From Thalassobius sp965218685 (GTDB lineage: Bacteria; Pseudomonadota; Alphaproteobacteria; Rhodobacterales; Rhodobacteraceae), in the NCBI RefSeq assembly GCF_965218685.1, contig NZ_OZ244657.1, forward strand, positions 682,001 through 746,000: a stretch of DNA of 64,000 bases, written 5' to 3'. The notes under the pieces were generated by a model. It did not search any database and was not told the origin of the DNA. It saw only the letters and a program-made list of their open reading frames with translations. The position numbers and the translations under genes were made by a program. The stretch's first letter is position 1, and every line of letters starts with the position of its first letter. Of this stretch, positions 17,911-27,897 are shown one piece after another.

Positions 17911-17940
17911 GCCCCGCCCGGCAATTACACGGGGCGGGGC
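17911..17940 (-). terminator. hairpin terminator between ftsK and lolA
   Basis: A 9-bp G+C stem (GCCCCGCCC at 17911-17919, GGGCGGGGC at 17932-17940) sits between the ftsK stop and the lolA start. The T-tract on the reverse strand is weak (GTTTATCTT), so termination may be partial. Confidence 0.5.
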
Positions 17941-17970
17941 TTCACAAAAAGGCGATGGGCCAAGCGCCGC

Positions 17971-20847
17971 TTATTGCTGCTCGGGCACCAAAATCTCGCG
18001 TTTGCCAACGTGATTTGCGGGGCTGACAAGGCCCTCTTCTTCCATTTGCTCAACCAGACGCGCGGCCTTGTTGTAACCGATCGCCAGTTTCCGCTGGATA
18101 TACGAGGTCGAGCATTTCCGATCCTTGATCACAATGGCCACGGCGGTGTCATACAGCGCGTCCTCGCCATCCGTATTGCCACCCGTGTTCAGACCCAGCA
18201 CAGCGTCGATATTGTCGGCCTTGTCGTCATCCGGCCCTTCGACCACGCCACCGACATAATCGGGTGGGCCAAAAGATTTCAGGTGGTTGACGATTTCCTC
18301 GACCTCTTCATCGCTGACAAACGGGCCGTGACACCGGGTGATTTTCGCCCCCCCCGCCATGTACAGCATGTCGCCCATGCCCAGCAGCTGTTCAGCGCCC
18401 ATTTCGCCAAGGATTGTCCGGCTGTCCACTTTCGAGGTCACCTGGAACGAGATCCGCGTGGGGAAGTTGGCCTTGATCGTACCGGTAATCACATCGACCG
18501 AGGGACGCTGCGTCGCCATGATGATGTGAATGCCACTGGCCCGCGCCATCTGCGCCAGGCGCTGAATGCAGGCCTCGATCTCTTTGCCGGCGACCATCAT
18601 CAGGTCAGCCATTTCGTCAACGACAACAACGATATAGGGCATCTTGACCGGGGTGATTTCCTCGGTCTCGAACACCGGATCGCCGGTTTCGTCGTCGAAT
18701 CCGGTCTGCACCGTCCGGCTGAAGGTTTCGTTCTTCGCCAGCGCGTCCGCGACGCGGCTGTTATACCCGTCGATGTTACGCACGCCCATCTTGGACATCT
18801 TGCGGTAACGATCCTCCATCTCGCCCACGACCCATTTCAGCGCGACGACCGCCTTTTTCGGGTCGGTCACAACTGGGCTCAGCAGGTGAGGAATGCCATC
18901 GTAAACGCTGAGCTCCAGCATCTTGGGGTCGATCATGATCATGCGGCATTCTTCGGGCGGCAGACGATACAGCAGCGACAGGATCATCGTGTTGATCGCC
19001 ACCGACTTACCGGACCCCGTGGTCCCCGCGATCAGCAAATGAGGCATCTTAGCCAGGTTCGCCACGATGGGTTCGCCGCCGATATCCTTACCCAGGGCCA
19101 GCGGCAGTTTCATATTCGCATCGCCAAAGGACCGCGCGGACAGGATTTCGCGCAGCACCACTTTCTCGCGGTTCTCGTTGGGCAGTTCGATCCCGATCAC
19201 GCTGCGCCCCGGAACGGTGGACACACGCGCGGACAAGGCCGCCATGCTGCGCGCGATGTCATCGGACAGACCGATCACACGGCTGGCTTTCAGGCCCGGC
19301 GCGGGTTCCAGCTCATACATGGTGACGACGGGGCCGGGACGAACGCTGACGATCTCGCCCTTCACACCGTAATCATCCAGCACGTTTTCCAGCATCCGCG
19401 CGTTTTCTTCCAGCGCCTCGTCGCTCAGGTGGTGACGCTGGATATTGGCCGGGTTGGTCAACAGGTTCAGCGGAGGCAGCTCGAATTCCACAGCCGTTTC
19501 GTCAAATTGCAACGAAGGCTGCGCCTCTTTCTTTGCCCGGGTCGAAGGCTGGATTGGCTTGCGGTTCAACGGTTTGACCATCACCTTGCGCGGCTGCTCG
19601 ACCGGGATCGGCACTGAAAGCGCGTCAACTTGCGGCAAGGCTTCGTGTGGGGTCGGGTCGGCCGGGGTATCAAAGATATTTTCGGTCGGCAGATCATCCA
19701 GATATTCAGGCTGCGCGTCGAATGCCTCGGGTTCGGGCATGACCGTACGCGAGGCTGTCAGCGGCGGCTCGGGCGGCAGGCCTGCGGGCGTCGACGTGTC
19801 CAGCAACAACGCATCGGGGCCACGTCCACGGCCACGGGTCAAGGGTGCGGCGGCCTCGGGTTTGGCTTCGGCACGATTGCGGATCACATCGGCGATCTTG
19901 GCCTTGATGCGGTCGTCCCCCTGCACGGGCATGGCCGCGACAGTGGGCTGAGGGTCCACCAGCTCGGGCGCGGGCATCGGGTCGGCGCGGCGGATCAGGC
20001 CGGGAACACGCAACAGCAGGCTGGGCTTTTGCGGCTCGGGCGCTGGCTCGTCCCATTCTTCGGCGGCATAGGGCTGATCGAAGGGTTCTACCCATTCCTC
20101 GGACAGAGTTTGCGAAGCTTCGACCGGGGCAGCGGCACGACGCTCGGCACGTTCACGTTTACGGGCCTGCATGGTTTGCGCAGCACTGATGGCACCGCTT
20201 GCACTGCGGCCCAACACGTTCAGCAGCAGCACATAGGCCATCACAACGCTGTACATCAGATAGCGGAACAACCGCTTGATCTCGGGCCAGTTGAAGCCCA
20301 GCACATAAGCGCCAAGGGCCAACATCAGCACGGCGAATACCAGCGACAACATCTTGATTCCAAAGGCCATGCTGAACGGCAGGATGTTCAGCAAAACGCC
20401 CAGAACGGTGTCACCGAAGTGACCACCCAGACCAAAGCCCTGCCCCCATTCGGGACCGGGTGCCAGAGTCGCGGCATAGACGGAAATGCCCGCCATCCAG
20501 ATCGGCGTAAGGATGACACGACCCAAGGCGCGACCCTCGCCCAAATGCAGGCCAAAGCGGAATCCCCAGGCCAGCAGGGCAATCGCCAGCCCCCAGGATC
20601 CCATCCCCACGATCATCATCAGCGGTGCCGCGATCGAGGCCCCAAGCCGCCCCATCAGGTTCTGCACCGGCGCGTCCGTGGCCAGCATGAACGAAGGGTC
20701 ATCGGCGCTGTAGCTGCCCAGCATCGCCACCACGACAACGCCCAGCACCACCAAGGCGATGCCGATCAGCTCTTTGCCGCGCTTTTCGATGGCTGCTTGC
20801 ATGTCACTGTCGAACAGTGGGTCTCGTCCTCTGGTTTGAAATGCCAT
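17971..20847 (-). CDS. ftsK: DNA translocase FtsK
   Basis: FtsK couples division to chromosome segregation by pumping DNA at the septum. The 958-residue protein has an N-terminal membrane domain (about residues 25-190, four helices), a proline- and acid-rich linker, and the RecA-like motor with Walker A GTTGSGKSV (about 607-615) and Walker B VVVVDEMADLMM. The C-terminal winged-helix gamma domain contains QRKLAIGYNKAARLVEQME. The ATG at 20847 (MAFQTRGRDP, preceded by GAGGGCAGGA) is chosen; the open frame runs further upstream only by overlapping the aminotransferase gene. Confidence 0.96.
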   Translation of the reverse strand: MAFQTRGRDPLFDSDMQAAIEKRGKELIGIALVVLGVVVVAMLGSYSADDPSFMLATDAPVQNLMGRLGASIAAPLMMIVGMGSWGLAIALLAWGFRFGLHLGEGRALGRVILTPIWMAGISVYAATLAPGPEWGQGFGLGGHFGDTVLGVLLNILPFSMAFGIKMLSLVFAVLMLALGAYVLGFNWPEIKRLFRYLMYSVVMAYVLLLNVLGRSASGAISAAQTMQARKRERAERRAAAPVEASQTLSEEWVEPFDQPYAAEEWDEPAPEPQKPSLLLRVPGLIRRADPMPAPELVDPQPTVAAMPVQGDDRIKAKIADVIRNRAEAKPEAAAPLTRGRGRGPDALLLDTSTPAGLPPEPPLTASRTVMPEPEAFDAQPEYLDDLPTENIFDTPADPTPHEALPQVDALSVPIPVEQPRKVMVKPLNRKPIQPSTRAKKEAQPSLQFDETAVEFELPPLNLLTNPANIQRHHLSDEALEENARMLENVLDDYGVKGEIVSVRPGPVVTMYELEPAPGLKASRVIGLSDDIARSMAALSARVSTVPGRSVIGIELPNENREKVVLREILSARSFGDANMKLPLALGKDIGGEPIVANLAKMPHLLIAGTTGSGKSVAINTMILSLLYRLPPEECRMIMIDPKMLELSVYDGIPHLLSPVVTDPKKAVVALKWVVGEMEDRYRKMSKMGVRNIDGYNSRVADALAKNETFSRTVQTGFDDETGDPVFETEEITPVKMPYIVVVVDEMADLMMVAGKEIEACIQRLAQMARASGIHIIMATQRPSVDVITGTIKANFPTRISFQVTSKVDSRTILGEMGAEQLLGMGDMLYMAGGAKITRCHGPFVSDEEVEEIVNHLKSFGPPDYVGGVVEGPDDDKADNIDAVLGLNTGGNTDGEDALYDTAVAIVIKDRKCSTSYIQRKLAIGYNKAARLVEQMEEEGLVSPANHVGKREILVPEQQ

Positions 20848-20864
20848 TCCTGCCCTCGTTATCT

Positions 20865-22046
20865 TTACCTGTAGATGCAATCGCGCAGGCGGATCAAACC
20901 TTCGCGCATCTCTTCTGCCTCGGCCACCATTGCGACCCGGATATATCCTGCGCCGGGGTTTTGTTCCCCGATCACATCCTTGCTGAGATAGGCGCCCGGC
21001 AAGACCCGGACACCCGTTTCGGTCCAGGCCTTCAGTGCAGCCTGTTCCCCATCTTCGACAGGCAACCACAGGAAAAACCCAGCCTCGGGGCCCTGATAGC
21101 CCTGAATGCCGGCGAACACCTGATCGGCCACCTTGTATTTCTGTCCATACAGCGCGCGGCTGTCGATCACGTGCGCCTCGTCCTCCCACACTGCCTGACT
21201 GACCTGCTGGATAGGAAGCGGCAAAGGCGCGCCCGAATACGCTCGTAACTGCTTGATCCGACTAAGACTTTCCGGACCGCCTGCCACAAATCCCGACCGC
21301 AGCCCCGGCAAGTTCGACCGTTTCGACAGCGAATGAAAAATCACCACGCGTTCGGGATCAGCGCCAAGCTCGGCCGCGACCTCCATCGCGCCCGGAGGTG
21401 GATCGTTGCGGTAGATCTCCGAGTAACACTCATCCGCGAAAATCTGGAAATCGTATTTTTCGGCCAGCCGGATCAGGTCCGCCCAGTATTCTTGCGTTGC
21501 CACCGCCCCCTGCGGGTTCGCCGGCGAGCAGATATAGGCTGCCGCCGTGCGGTTCAGAACTTCGGCGGGCAGCGACGTGTAATCGGGCATATAGCCGTTC
21601 TGGCGGGTCGCTGAAACAAACACGGGCTCGGCCCCGACGGACATCGTGCCGATCATGTAGACCTGATAAAACGGGTTCGGGATCAGAACCGCTGGCGTCT
21701 GGCCGTTCTTCTGTTCGGGGATCAGCGCCATTGCGGCATTATACAGCCCCTCGCGGGTGCCATTCAGGGGCATCACCTGCGTTTCAGGGTCCAGCTTCAC
21801 GCCATAGCGGCGATCCAGAAACCCGGTGATCGCGCCGCGCAGACCGCGCGTTCCGTCATTGGGCGGATACTTGGCAAAACCCTCGATATTCGCGGCCATG
21901 ATACGGGTGACAAAATCGGGCATGGCGTGGCGCGGCTCGCCGATCGTCATATGCATCACCGGACCACCCGGTTCGTGCACGTCCAACAGGGCGCGCAAAC
22001 GCGGGAACGCATAAGCCGGTAGGTTGGAGAACCGCTCGGGAAACAT
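20865..22046 (-). CDS. class I/II PLP-dependent aminotransferase
   Basis: This encodes 393 residues of fold-type I aminotransferase. The PLP lysine is K242 in SLSKRSNLPGLRSGF, with the upstream aspartate in FADECYSEIY and the arginine near the C-terminus that binds the substrate carboxylate. The sequence resembles the DapC (succinyldiaminopimelate aminotransferase) and LL-DAP groups, but the substrate is inferred. The ATG at 22046 (MFPERFSNL) is the usual family start; an ATG at 22079 is possible. It lies 17 nt upstream of ftsK on the same strand and may be co-transcribed. Confidence 0.85.
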   Translation of the reverse strand: MFPERFSNLPAYAFPRLRALLDVHEPGGPVMHMTIGEPRHAMPDFVTRIMAANIEGFAKYPPNDGTRGLRGAITGFLDRRYGVKLDPETQVMPLNGTREGLYNAAMALIPEQKNGQTPAVLIPNPFYQVYMIGTMSVGAEPVFVSATRQNGYMPDYTSLPAEVLNRTAAAYICSPANPQGAVATQEYWADLIRLAEKYDFQIFADECYSEIYRNDPPPGAMEVAAELGADPERVVIFHSLSKRSNLPGLRSGFVAGGPESLSRIKQLRAYSGAPLPLPIQQVSQAVWEDEAHVIDSRALYGQKYKVADQVFAGIQGYQGPEAGFFLWLPVEDGEQAALKAWTETGVRVLPGAYLSKDVIGEQNPGAGYIRVAMVAEAEEMREGLIRLRDCIYR

Positions 22047-22164
22047 CTGACACTGCCTCAAATCATCGGGATCATTCACGCCCCGTTTCGATCAGAGTAC
22101 AAAACAAGGCGCGCTTCGTCCAGACAAAGCAGCGTAAAGGCTTTCGAGACTGTTGTTTTTTGGC

Positions 22165-23499
22165 TTATGCCCCGCGCAGGGCGGGTTCAGCCGCGGCCGC
22201 GATACGCAGCAGCCGTTCCTCTTGCATGGGCAGCCCGTACAGCGTGATCCCGCAGGATGGCACACCCGTCGGCAGAGTCACCGCGCACAGCCCCATCAGG
22301 TTTCCGACACGGGTATTTTGCAAGGCCAGCAAGTTTTCGGACACGTAATATTCCTGGTCCTCCATCAGCCGCTTCGCATTCGGTGGCAGGATCGGAGAGG
22401 TCGGCGACAGGACCGCATCAAATCCGGCGACGCGCCGCGCCCACTGTGCCCGCGCCGCATTCAAGCCGGTCCAGGCGCTGGTGTAATCGCTGGCGCTGAG
22501 GGCCGCCCCGCCGCGGAAACGCTCCAGTATCCGATCGAACATCAGGTCAGGCGCGGCCTCGATCACTTCGCGCCACTCGCCATAGGCTTCGGCGGCGAAA
22601 AGGGGCGTCGCGCGCTGCATCGCGGGAATAACCTCGGGGATGTCCAGCGGTTCGATGGTTGCGCCGGCCTCCTGCAATTTCTCAAGCGCCTGGGTATAAG
22701 CAGCCAGCGGCTCGGGGCGGATGTTGTCCAGCACGGCGGTTTGCAATGCGGCAAAGCGTTTGCCCTTCAGGCTGGCGCCACGCAGATCGGCGGGTTCACC
22801 GCCCTCCAGCATGGCCAGCATCATCGCTGCGTCAGGAACCGAGCGGCACAGCGGCCCGATCGTATCAAAGGCCTTGGCCAGCGGCACGACACCCTTCAGC
22901 GGAATGCGCCCTGCGGTGGTTTTCAGCCCCACAAGGTCGTTCCACCCCGAAGGTACCCGCACGGATCCACCCGTATCCGAGCCGATCCCACAAGCCGCCA
23001 GCCCAAACGCCACCGAAGTTGCCGCCCCAGACGATGACCCACCCGACACGGCGTCATGATCGTTCACGCAAGGCGAGGTTTCCGTCACAGGGTTCAGCCC
23101 CAGCCCGGAAAAAGCCAGCTCGCTCATGTGGGTTTTGCCCAGGCAGACCAGCCCCAAAGCAGTCGCATTGCGCAGAACCCAGGCGTCGGCGTCCGGCACG
23201 CGCCCTTTCAGCAGGGCCGAGCCTGCCTCGGTCGCGGTGCCGGCGGAATCGAACAGGTCTTTCCAACTGATCGGCACGCCATCCATGGGTGACAACCGGA
23301 ATCCGGCCTTGGCGCGCGTCGCCGCTGCCTCGGCCTCGGCCATGGCGCGATCGTGGGTCACGGCAGAATATATCCGGTCGCGAAACGGGTGCGCATCGAT
23401 CGCTTCAAGATAGGTCCGCGTCAACGCAACCGGGTCAATCGCGCCCTCACCGATCCCGCGCCCCAGCTCTGTTGCGCTTTGCCACAGCCAATCGTTCAT
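22165..23499 (-). CDS. amidase-signature hydrolase
   Basis: This 444-residue enzyme of the amidase signature family hydrolyses an amide to acid and ammonia. The Ser-cisSer-Lys triad is visible: K80 in PISWKDLF, the cis-serine in GGSSSG (153-158) and the nucleophile S179 in GSDTGGSVR. It belongs to the broad GatA-like family but lacks the GatCAB context. Substrate unknown. Its start lies 81 bp from the divergent UbiH-type gene, so promoters for both are in that gap. Confidence 0.88.
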   Translation of the reverse strand: MNDWLWQSATELGRGIGEGAIDPVALTRTYLEAIDAHPFRDRIYSAVTHDRAMAEAEAAATRAKAGFRLSPMDGVPISWKDLFDSAGTATEAGSALLKGRVPDADAWVLRNATALGLVCLGKTHMSELAFSGLGLNPVTETSPCVNDHDAVSGGSSSGAATSVAFGLAACGIGSDTGGSVRVPSGWNDLVGLKTTAGRIPLKGVVPLAKAFDTIGPLCRSVPDAAMMLAMLEGGEPADLRGASLKGKRFAALQTAVLDNIRPEPLAAYTQALEKLQEAGATIEPLDIPEVIPAMQRATPLFAAEAYGEWREVIEAAPDLMFDRILERFRGGAALSASDYTSAWTGLNAARAQWARRVAGFDAVLSPTSPILPPNAKRLMEDQEYYVSENLLALQNTRVGNLMGLCAVTLPTGVPSCGITLYGLPMQEERLLRIAAAAEPALRGA

Positions 23500-23580
23500 T
23501 CCCAACACCCCTGCTGTTTTCCGCACGGTAGCGGCAGCGCGGCGCATGGACAATCCCGGATCACGCGCCATATTTGGCCC

Positions 23581-24798
23581 ATGAAGATTGATAGCGACAT
23601 CCTGATCGTCGGCGGCGGGCTAAACGGCCCTGCGCTGGCCCTTGCCCTGGCCAAAGCCGGGCTAAGCTCGACCGTGATTGACGCCCTGCCCGGCGGCACA
23701 CAGATCGAAGACAATTTCGACGGACGCGGCTATGCGCTGGCGCTGGCCTCGAAACGCCTGCTTGCGGGAATCGGTGTGTGGAACGCCGTCGCCCCGCAAT
23801 CGCAACCCATGCTGGAGATCAAGGTCAGCGACGGGCGCGCTGGCGAGGGGCCCCTGTCCCCGTTCTTCCTTCATTTCGACCATGCCGAGATCGAAGAAGG
23901 CCCCATGGGCTTCATGCTCGAAGACCGCTTCTTGCGCCGCGCACTGGCCGATGCAATGGAAGCCAGCGACCTGATCACCGTGCTGAATGGCGAAACCGTC
24001 ACGGCACAACAGGCGGACACCACCGGTGTCACGGTCACGCTGGCCTCGGGTCGCGAGTTGCGCGGCAAACTGCTGGTCGGCGCAGATGGGCGCCGCTCGG
24101 GCACCGCCGAACGCGCGGGGATCAAGCGCAGCGGCTGGGACTACGGCCAAACTGCGCTGGTCTGCGCAATCGAACACGACCTGCCCCACGGCGGCGTCGC
24201 GCACCAGTTCTTCATGCCCCCCGGCCCGCTGGCGATCCTGCCGCTACCGGGCAACATGTCTTCTATTGTCTGGTCTGAAACGCATGAAAACGCAGCGCTT
24301 TTTCAAAGCCTCTCGGACGAAGACTATATCCAGGTGCTACGCCCCCGTTTCGGAGATTTCCTGGGCGAAATTCGCCTGGTCGGGAAACGTTTTACCTATC
24401 CGCTGAACCTGACCGTCGCGAACAGCTTCACGGGGGACCGTTTGGCCCTGATCGGGGATGCTGCCCACGGCATGCACCCCATTGCCGGGCAAGGATTGAA
24501 CGCAGGCCTTCGCGACGTCGGCGCCTTGGCGCATGTGCTAACCCACGCCCTGCAACGCGGCGAGGATTACGCCTCTGAACTGGTTCTGGACCGCTACCAG
24601 GAATGGCGCCGCTTCGACACGTCCACCCTGGCCCTGACCACTGACCTGACGAACAAGCTTTTCTCAAATGACAACCCGCTGCTGCGCCTTGCCCGCGACG
24701 TCGGCATGGGCGCGGTCAACGCTCTGCCCGGCCTGCGCCGCACCTTCATCCGCGAGGCCGCCGGCCTGAACGGCGACCTGCCCGATTTGATGCGCTGA
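23581..24798 (+). CDS. UbiH/UbiF-type FAD-dependent hydroxylase
   Basis: This 405-residue flavoprotein monooxygenase belongs to the UbiH/COQ6 family and probably hydroxylates the ubiquinone precursor ring. The FAD-binding GGGLNGPA is near residue 12, the DG motif appears as VGADGRRSG, and the second FAD motif GDAAHGMHPIAGQGLN closes the family signature. Which ring position (C5, C1 or C6) it acts on cannot be told. The ATG is at 23581; an open frame upstream overlaps the divergent amidase and is not supported. Confidence 0.88.
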   Translation: MKIDSDILIVGGGLNGPALALALAKAGLSSTVIDALPGGTQIEDNFDGRGYALALASKRLLAGIGVWNAVAPQSQPMLEIKVSDGRAGEGPLSPFFLHFDHAEIEEGPMGFMLEDRFLRRALADAMEASDLITVLNGETVTAQQADTTGVTVTLASGRELRGKLLVGADGRRSGTAERAGIKRSGWDYGQTALVCAIEHDLPHGGVAHQFFMPPGPLAILPLPGNMSSIVWSETHENAALFQSLSDEDYIQVLRPRFGDFLGEIRLVGKRFTYPLNLTVANSFTGDRLALIGDAAHGMHPIAGQGLNAGLRDVGALAHVLTHALQRGEDYASELVLDRYQEWRRFDTSTLALTTDLTNKLFSNDNPLLRLARDVGMGAVNALPGLRRTFIREAAGLNGDLPDLMR

Positions 24799-24883
24799 TC
24801 TCTCCTCCGCACCGATCCCGAGGACGCGGCCGCAGGCCAAGGACGAGATATCCAGCGCGCCGAAGGCGCACCGCAAAATAACA

Positions 24884-24910
24884 AAAGCCCCGCCAAACCG
24901 GCGGGGCTTT
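24884..24910 (-). terminator. terminator of the petABC operon
   Basis: A perfect 11-bp stem (AAAGCCCCGCC at 24884-24894, GGCGGGGCTTT at 24900-24910) with a 5-nt loop lies between the convergent petC and the UbiH-type gene. Read on the reverse strand it is followed by TTGTTATTTT. Confidence 0.85.
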
Positions 24911-24934
24911 CGCTTGTCTCAGGGTTCGTCAGGT

Positions 24935-25726
24935 TCAACCTTTCTTGGCGGCTTTCTTGACGGGGGCCCAGATTTTCTTGTTGGTCAGGTACAGCAGAGC
25001 CGACAGGATGGTCAGCATCAGCACGGCGACAAAGCCGACCTGCTGGCGTGCCATCATCTTGGGCTCGGCAGTCCACATCAGGAAGGCCGCAACATCTTCG
25101 GCTTCGTGGTGCAGTTCGTTCGAGTGACCGTCGGCATACTCAACATCCTCACCAGCCAGCGGGGGCGCCATGGCGATCCAGCCACCGGGGAAGGCAGTGT
25201 TGCCATAGAAGGTGGTGCCGGCTTCCTCTTTCTCCTCGCCGGTGTAACCGGTCAGGATCGAAGCGATGTACTCAGGGCCACCGATGCCTTTGAACAGCTG
25301 ATTCATGCCCGAGCCATAAGGGCCGTGGAAGCCCGAGCGTGCCTTCGCCATCAGCGACAGGTCAGGCGCGTTGGGATCACCACCTTCGGGGAAGAAATCG
25401 GCCGGCTTGCGGGGACGGTCGTCCTCCAGCTCTTCGTCATAGACGTCGAACTGAGCCGCATAGGCGCGCACCTGGTCCTCAGGCAGCTGCGGGCCGCCTT
25501 CGTCTGCCAGGGTGCGGATCGGCACGAATTTCAGACCATGACAGGCCGAGCACACCTCGGTGTAGACCTGCAGGCCGCGTTGCAGCTGCATTTGGTCGAA
25601 CTTACCGAACGGACCCTCGAACGAGAAGTCCACATCATGCACGTGACCTGCGCCACCGGCTGCCATTGCAGCGCCAGCCGAAAGGGTCAGGGCGGCAACT
25701 GCGGAAGTCGCTAGTTTCTTAAACAT
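24935..25726 (-). CDS. petC: cytochrome c1 of the bc1 complex
   Basis: Cytochrome c1 passes electrons from the Rieske protein to a soluble cytochrome c at the periplasmic face. The 263-residue precursor has a signal peptide (to about residue 22), the covalent haem site C59-S-A-C62-H63, the axial methionine in WIAMAPPL, and a single C-terminal anchor (about 232-252) with a basic tail. It is last in petA-petB-petC, 16 nt after petB, followed by a terminator. Confidence 0.97.
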   Translation of the reverse strand: MFKKLATSAVAALTLSAGAAMAAGGAGHVHDVDFSFEGPFGKFDQMQLQRGLQVYTEVCSACHGLKFVPIRTLADEGGPQLPEDQVRAYAAQFDVYDEELEDDRPRKPADFFPEGGDPNAPDLSLMAKARSGFHGPYGSGMNQLFKGIGGPEYIASILTGYTGEEKEEAGTTFYGNTAFPGGWIAMAPPLAGEDVEYADGHSNELHHEAEDVAAFLMWTAEPKMMARQQVGFVAVLMLTILSALLYLTNKKIWAPVKKAAKKG

Positions 25727-25742
25727 TATCCCGTTTCCTCAC

Positions 25743-27056
25743 TTATTCAGCAGGTTTGCCATAGTGGTTGTTGAAGTCTTCCTCGATCGTTTCCGGCGGA
25801 GTCGTCGGCTTTTCGATCACACCCAGCAGCGGCAGGATGACGAGGAAGTAGGCGAACCAATAGGTCGCGCCGATCAGCGAAATGGTCGAGTACGGCGGTT
25901 CGGCAGGCATTGCACCGGCCCACATCAGGACGATGAAGTCGATACACAGCAGCAGGAACCACCACTTGAACATCGGACGATACCGGCCCGAACGCACGCG
26001 CGACGTATCCAGCCAAGGGGCCAGAGCCATCACGGCGATGGCGCCGAACATCGCCAGAACACCAAAGAACTTGGCGTCAACGATGCCGCCGGTGATCCAG
26101 CTGGCGAACATCACCACCCAAACGTCGCCGGTAAAGGCGCGCAGGATTGCGTAGAAGGGCAGGAAATACCATTCAGGCACGATGTGCGCAGGCGTCGCCA
26201 GCGGGTTTGCCTCGATATAGTTATCGGGGTGACCCAGATAGTTCGGCATGAAGCCGACAATGGCGAAGAAGACCAGCAGAACAACAGCCAGGGCGAAAAC
26301 GTCCTTGATCACGAAGTAGGGCCAGAACGGAACGGTGTCCTTGGCGGCCTCTTCTTTCGAGCCACGACGCACGTCAACACCGGTGGGGTTGTTGTTCCCG
26401 GTGGTGTGGAAGGCCCAGATGTGAACGGCGACCAGCGCAGCAATCACGAAGGGCAGCAGGTAGTGCAGCGAGAAGAAGCGGTTCAGCGTGGCGTTGTCCA
26501 CGGCCGGTCCACCCAGCAGCCAAGTCTGGATCGGCTCACCAATGAAGGGAATTGCGCCGAACAGGCCGGTGATCACGGTCGCGCCCCAGAAGGACATCTG
26601 ACCCCAAGGCAGAACATAGCCCATGAACGCGGTGCCCATCATCGCCAGATAGATCAGCATACCGATAATCCAGGTGATTTCGCGGGGTGCCTTATAGGAA
26701 CCGTAGTACAGGCCGCGGAAAATGTGCAGGTACACTGCAACAAAGAACAGCGATGCGCCGTTGGCGTGCAGGTAGCGCAGCATGTGGCCACCGTTAACGT
26801 CACGCATGATGTGCTCGACCGAGGCGAAGGCCAGGTCAACATGCGGGGTGTAGTGCATCACCAGAACGATGCCGGTGACGATTTGCAGCGCCAGGCAGAA
26901 AGTCAGGATGATACCCCAGATCCACATCCAGTTCAGGTTCTTGGGGGTGGGGATCATGATGGTGTCGTAGAGAAGGCCCACGATGGGAAGGCGCGAATGC
27001 AGCCACTTCTCGGCGCCCGTTTTGGGCTCGTAATGATCGTGCGGAATACCGGACAT
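25743..27056 (-). CDS. petB: cytochrome b of the bc1 complex
   Basis: Cytochrome b is the membrane core of ubiquinol:cytochrome c reductase, holding hemes bL and bH and both quinone sites. The 437-residue protein has eight predicted helices, the paired histidines on helices B and D, GYVLPWGQMSFWGA at the Qo site, and the hallmark PEWY motif in TPAHIVPEWYFLPFYAI. It is the middle gene of petABC; the start lies 12 nt from the petA stop. Confidence 0.98.
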   Translation of the reverse strand: MSGIPHDHYEPKTGAEKWLHSRLPIVGLLYDTIMIPTPKNLNWMWIWGIILTFCLALQIVTGIVLVMHYTPHVDLAFASVEHIMRDVNGGHMLRYLHANGASLFFVAVYLHIFRGLYYGSYKAPREITWIIGMLIYLAMMGTAFMGYVLPWGQMSFWGATVITGLFGAIPFIGEPIQTWLLGGPAVDNATLNRFFSLHYLLPFVIAALVAVHIWAFHTTGNNNPTGVDVRRGSKEEAAKDTVPFWPYFVIKDVFALAVVLLVFFAIVGFMPNYLGHPDNYIEANPLATPAHIVPEWYFLPFYAILRAFTGDVWVVMFASWITGGIVDAKFFGVLAMFGAIAVMALAPWLDTSRVRSGRYRPMFKWWFLLLCIDFIVLMWAGAMPAEPPYSTISLIGATYWFAYFLVILPLLGVIEKPTTPPETIEEDFNNHYGKPAE

Positions 27057-27068
27057 GTTCGCGTTTCC

Positions 27069-27629
27069 TTATCCCAGTTTGATCGTGCTTGCGTCTTCGA
27101 ACGCAGCGACAGGTACATCCAGGTTCCGCGGTGCGGGACCTTTGCGGATACGGCCAGAGGTGTCGTAGTGCGACCCGTGGCAAGGGCAGAACCAGCCACC
27201 AAAGTCGCCAGAACCGTTACCGATCGGAACGCAACCCAGGTGGGTACAAACACCGATCATCACCAGCCATTCGCCAGCTTCGTCCAGGGTGCGGTTGGCG
27301 TCCGAGGCGTCAGCCGTCGGGTTGTTGGCGTTCTGCGACATCGGGTCGATCAGGGTCGCGCCATCGTCAGCACGGGCCTGGGCGATTTCTTCCTCGGTCC
27401 GGCGGCGGATGAAGACGGGCTTGCCCAGCCATTTAACGGTCAGCTGCGAGCCGGTTTCAACGCCCGAGACATCAACACGGATCGAGGCCAGCGCCTTCAC
27501 ATCTGCGGAGGGGTTCATCTGATTGACGAGCGGCCAAACGGCGGCACCGGTCGCCACGGCACCTGCACCTGCGGTGGCGTAGTACAGGAAATCCCTGCGG
27601 GTGCCTTCGTGATCTTCTGCGTGGGACAC
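27069..27629 (-). CDS. petA: Rieske iron-sulfur protein of the bc1 complex
   Basis: This 186-residue protein carries the [2Fe-2S] cluster that takes electrons from ubiquinol. The ligands are C128 and H130 in CTHLGC and C148 and H151 in CPCHGSHYD, with C133 and C150 forming the expected disulfide. The N-terminus TRRDFLYY followed by a hydrophobic helix is a twin-arginine signal anchor, as usual for bacterial Rieske proteins. It is the first gene of the operon; the promoter should be in the 268 bp upstream. Confidence 0.97.
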   Translation of the reverse strand: MSHAEDHEGTRRDFLYYATAGAGAVATGAAVWPLVNQMNPSADVKALASIRVDVSGVETGSQLTVKWLGKPVFIRRRTEEEIAQARADDGATLIDPMSQNANNPTADASDANRTLDEAGEWLVMIGVCTHLGCVPIGNGSGDFGGWFCPCHGSHYDTSGRIRKGPAPRNLDVPVAAFEDASTIKLG

Positions 27630-27897
27630 GAGGTTTTCTCCAATTCTTTGACCGAAAACGGCCTATACGACATGGGGCCGCGAAAAAAACGCAGCCGTAC
27701 CGAGGCGCTGTTTAGCCGGGGATTCCCGTTCAGTCCAGCAGACAATGCCGCGCAGGGGTGCCCCAATTGCAACAGGTGCGCATGTGTCGCGCTTGAATAC
27801 AGGGATTTCGATCATGAAAACGGCCGGGAAATAGCCCTGACAGGCCCAGCGGAGGCCTTCCCCTGGCCAAATGCGCCTGTCCCGTGATTCGAGCCAT

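Noticed and set aside
17893..20874. long open frames opposite ftsK
   Set aside because: Antisense shadows of ftsK with no ribosome binding site or recognisable domain.
25764..27887. 707-codon open frame opposite petB and petA
   Set aside because: Same reasoning: antisense to proven genes, arginine- and glutamine-rich without motifs.
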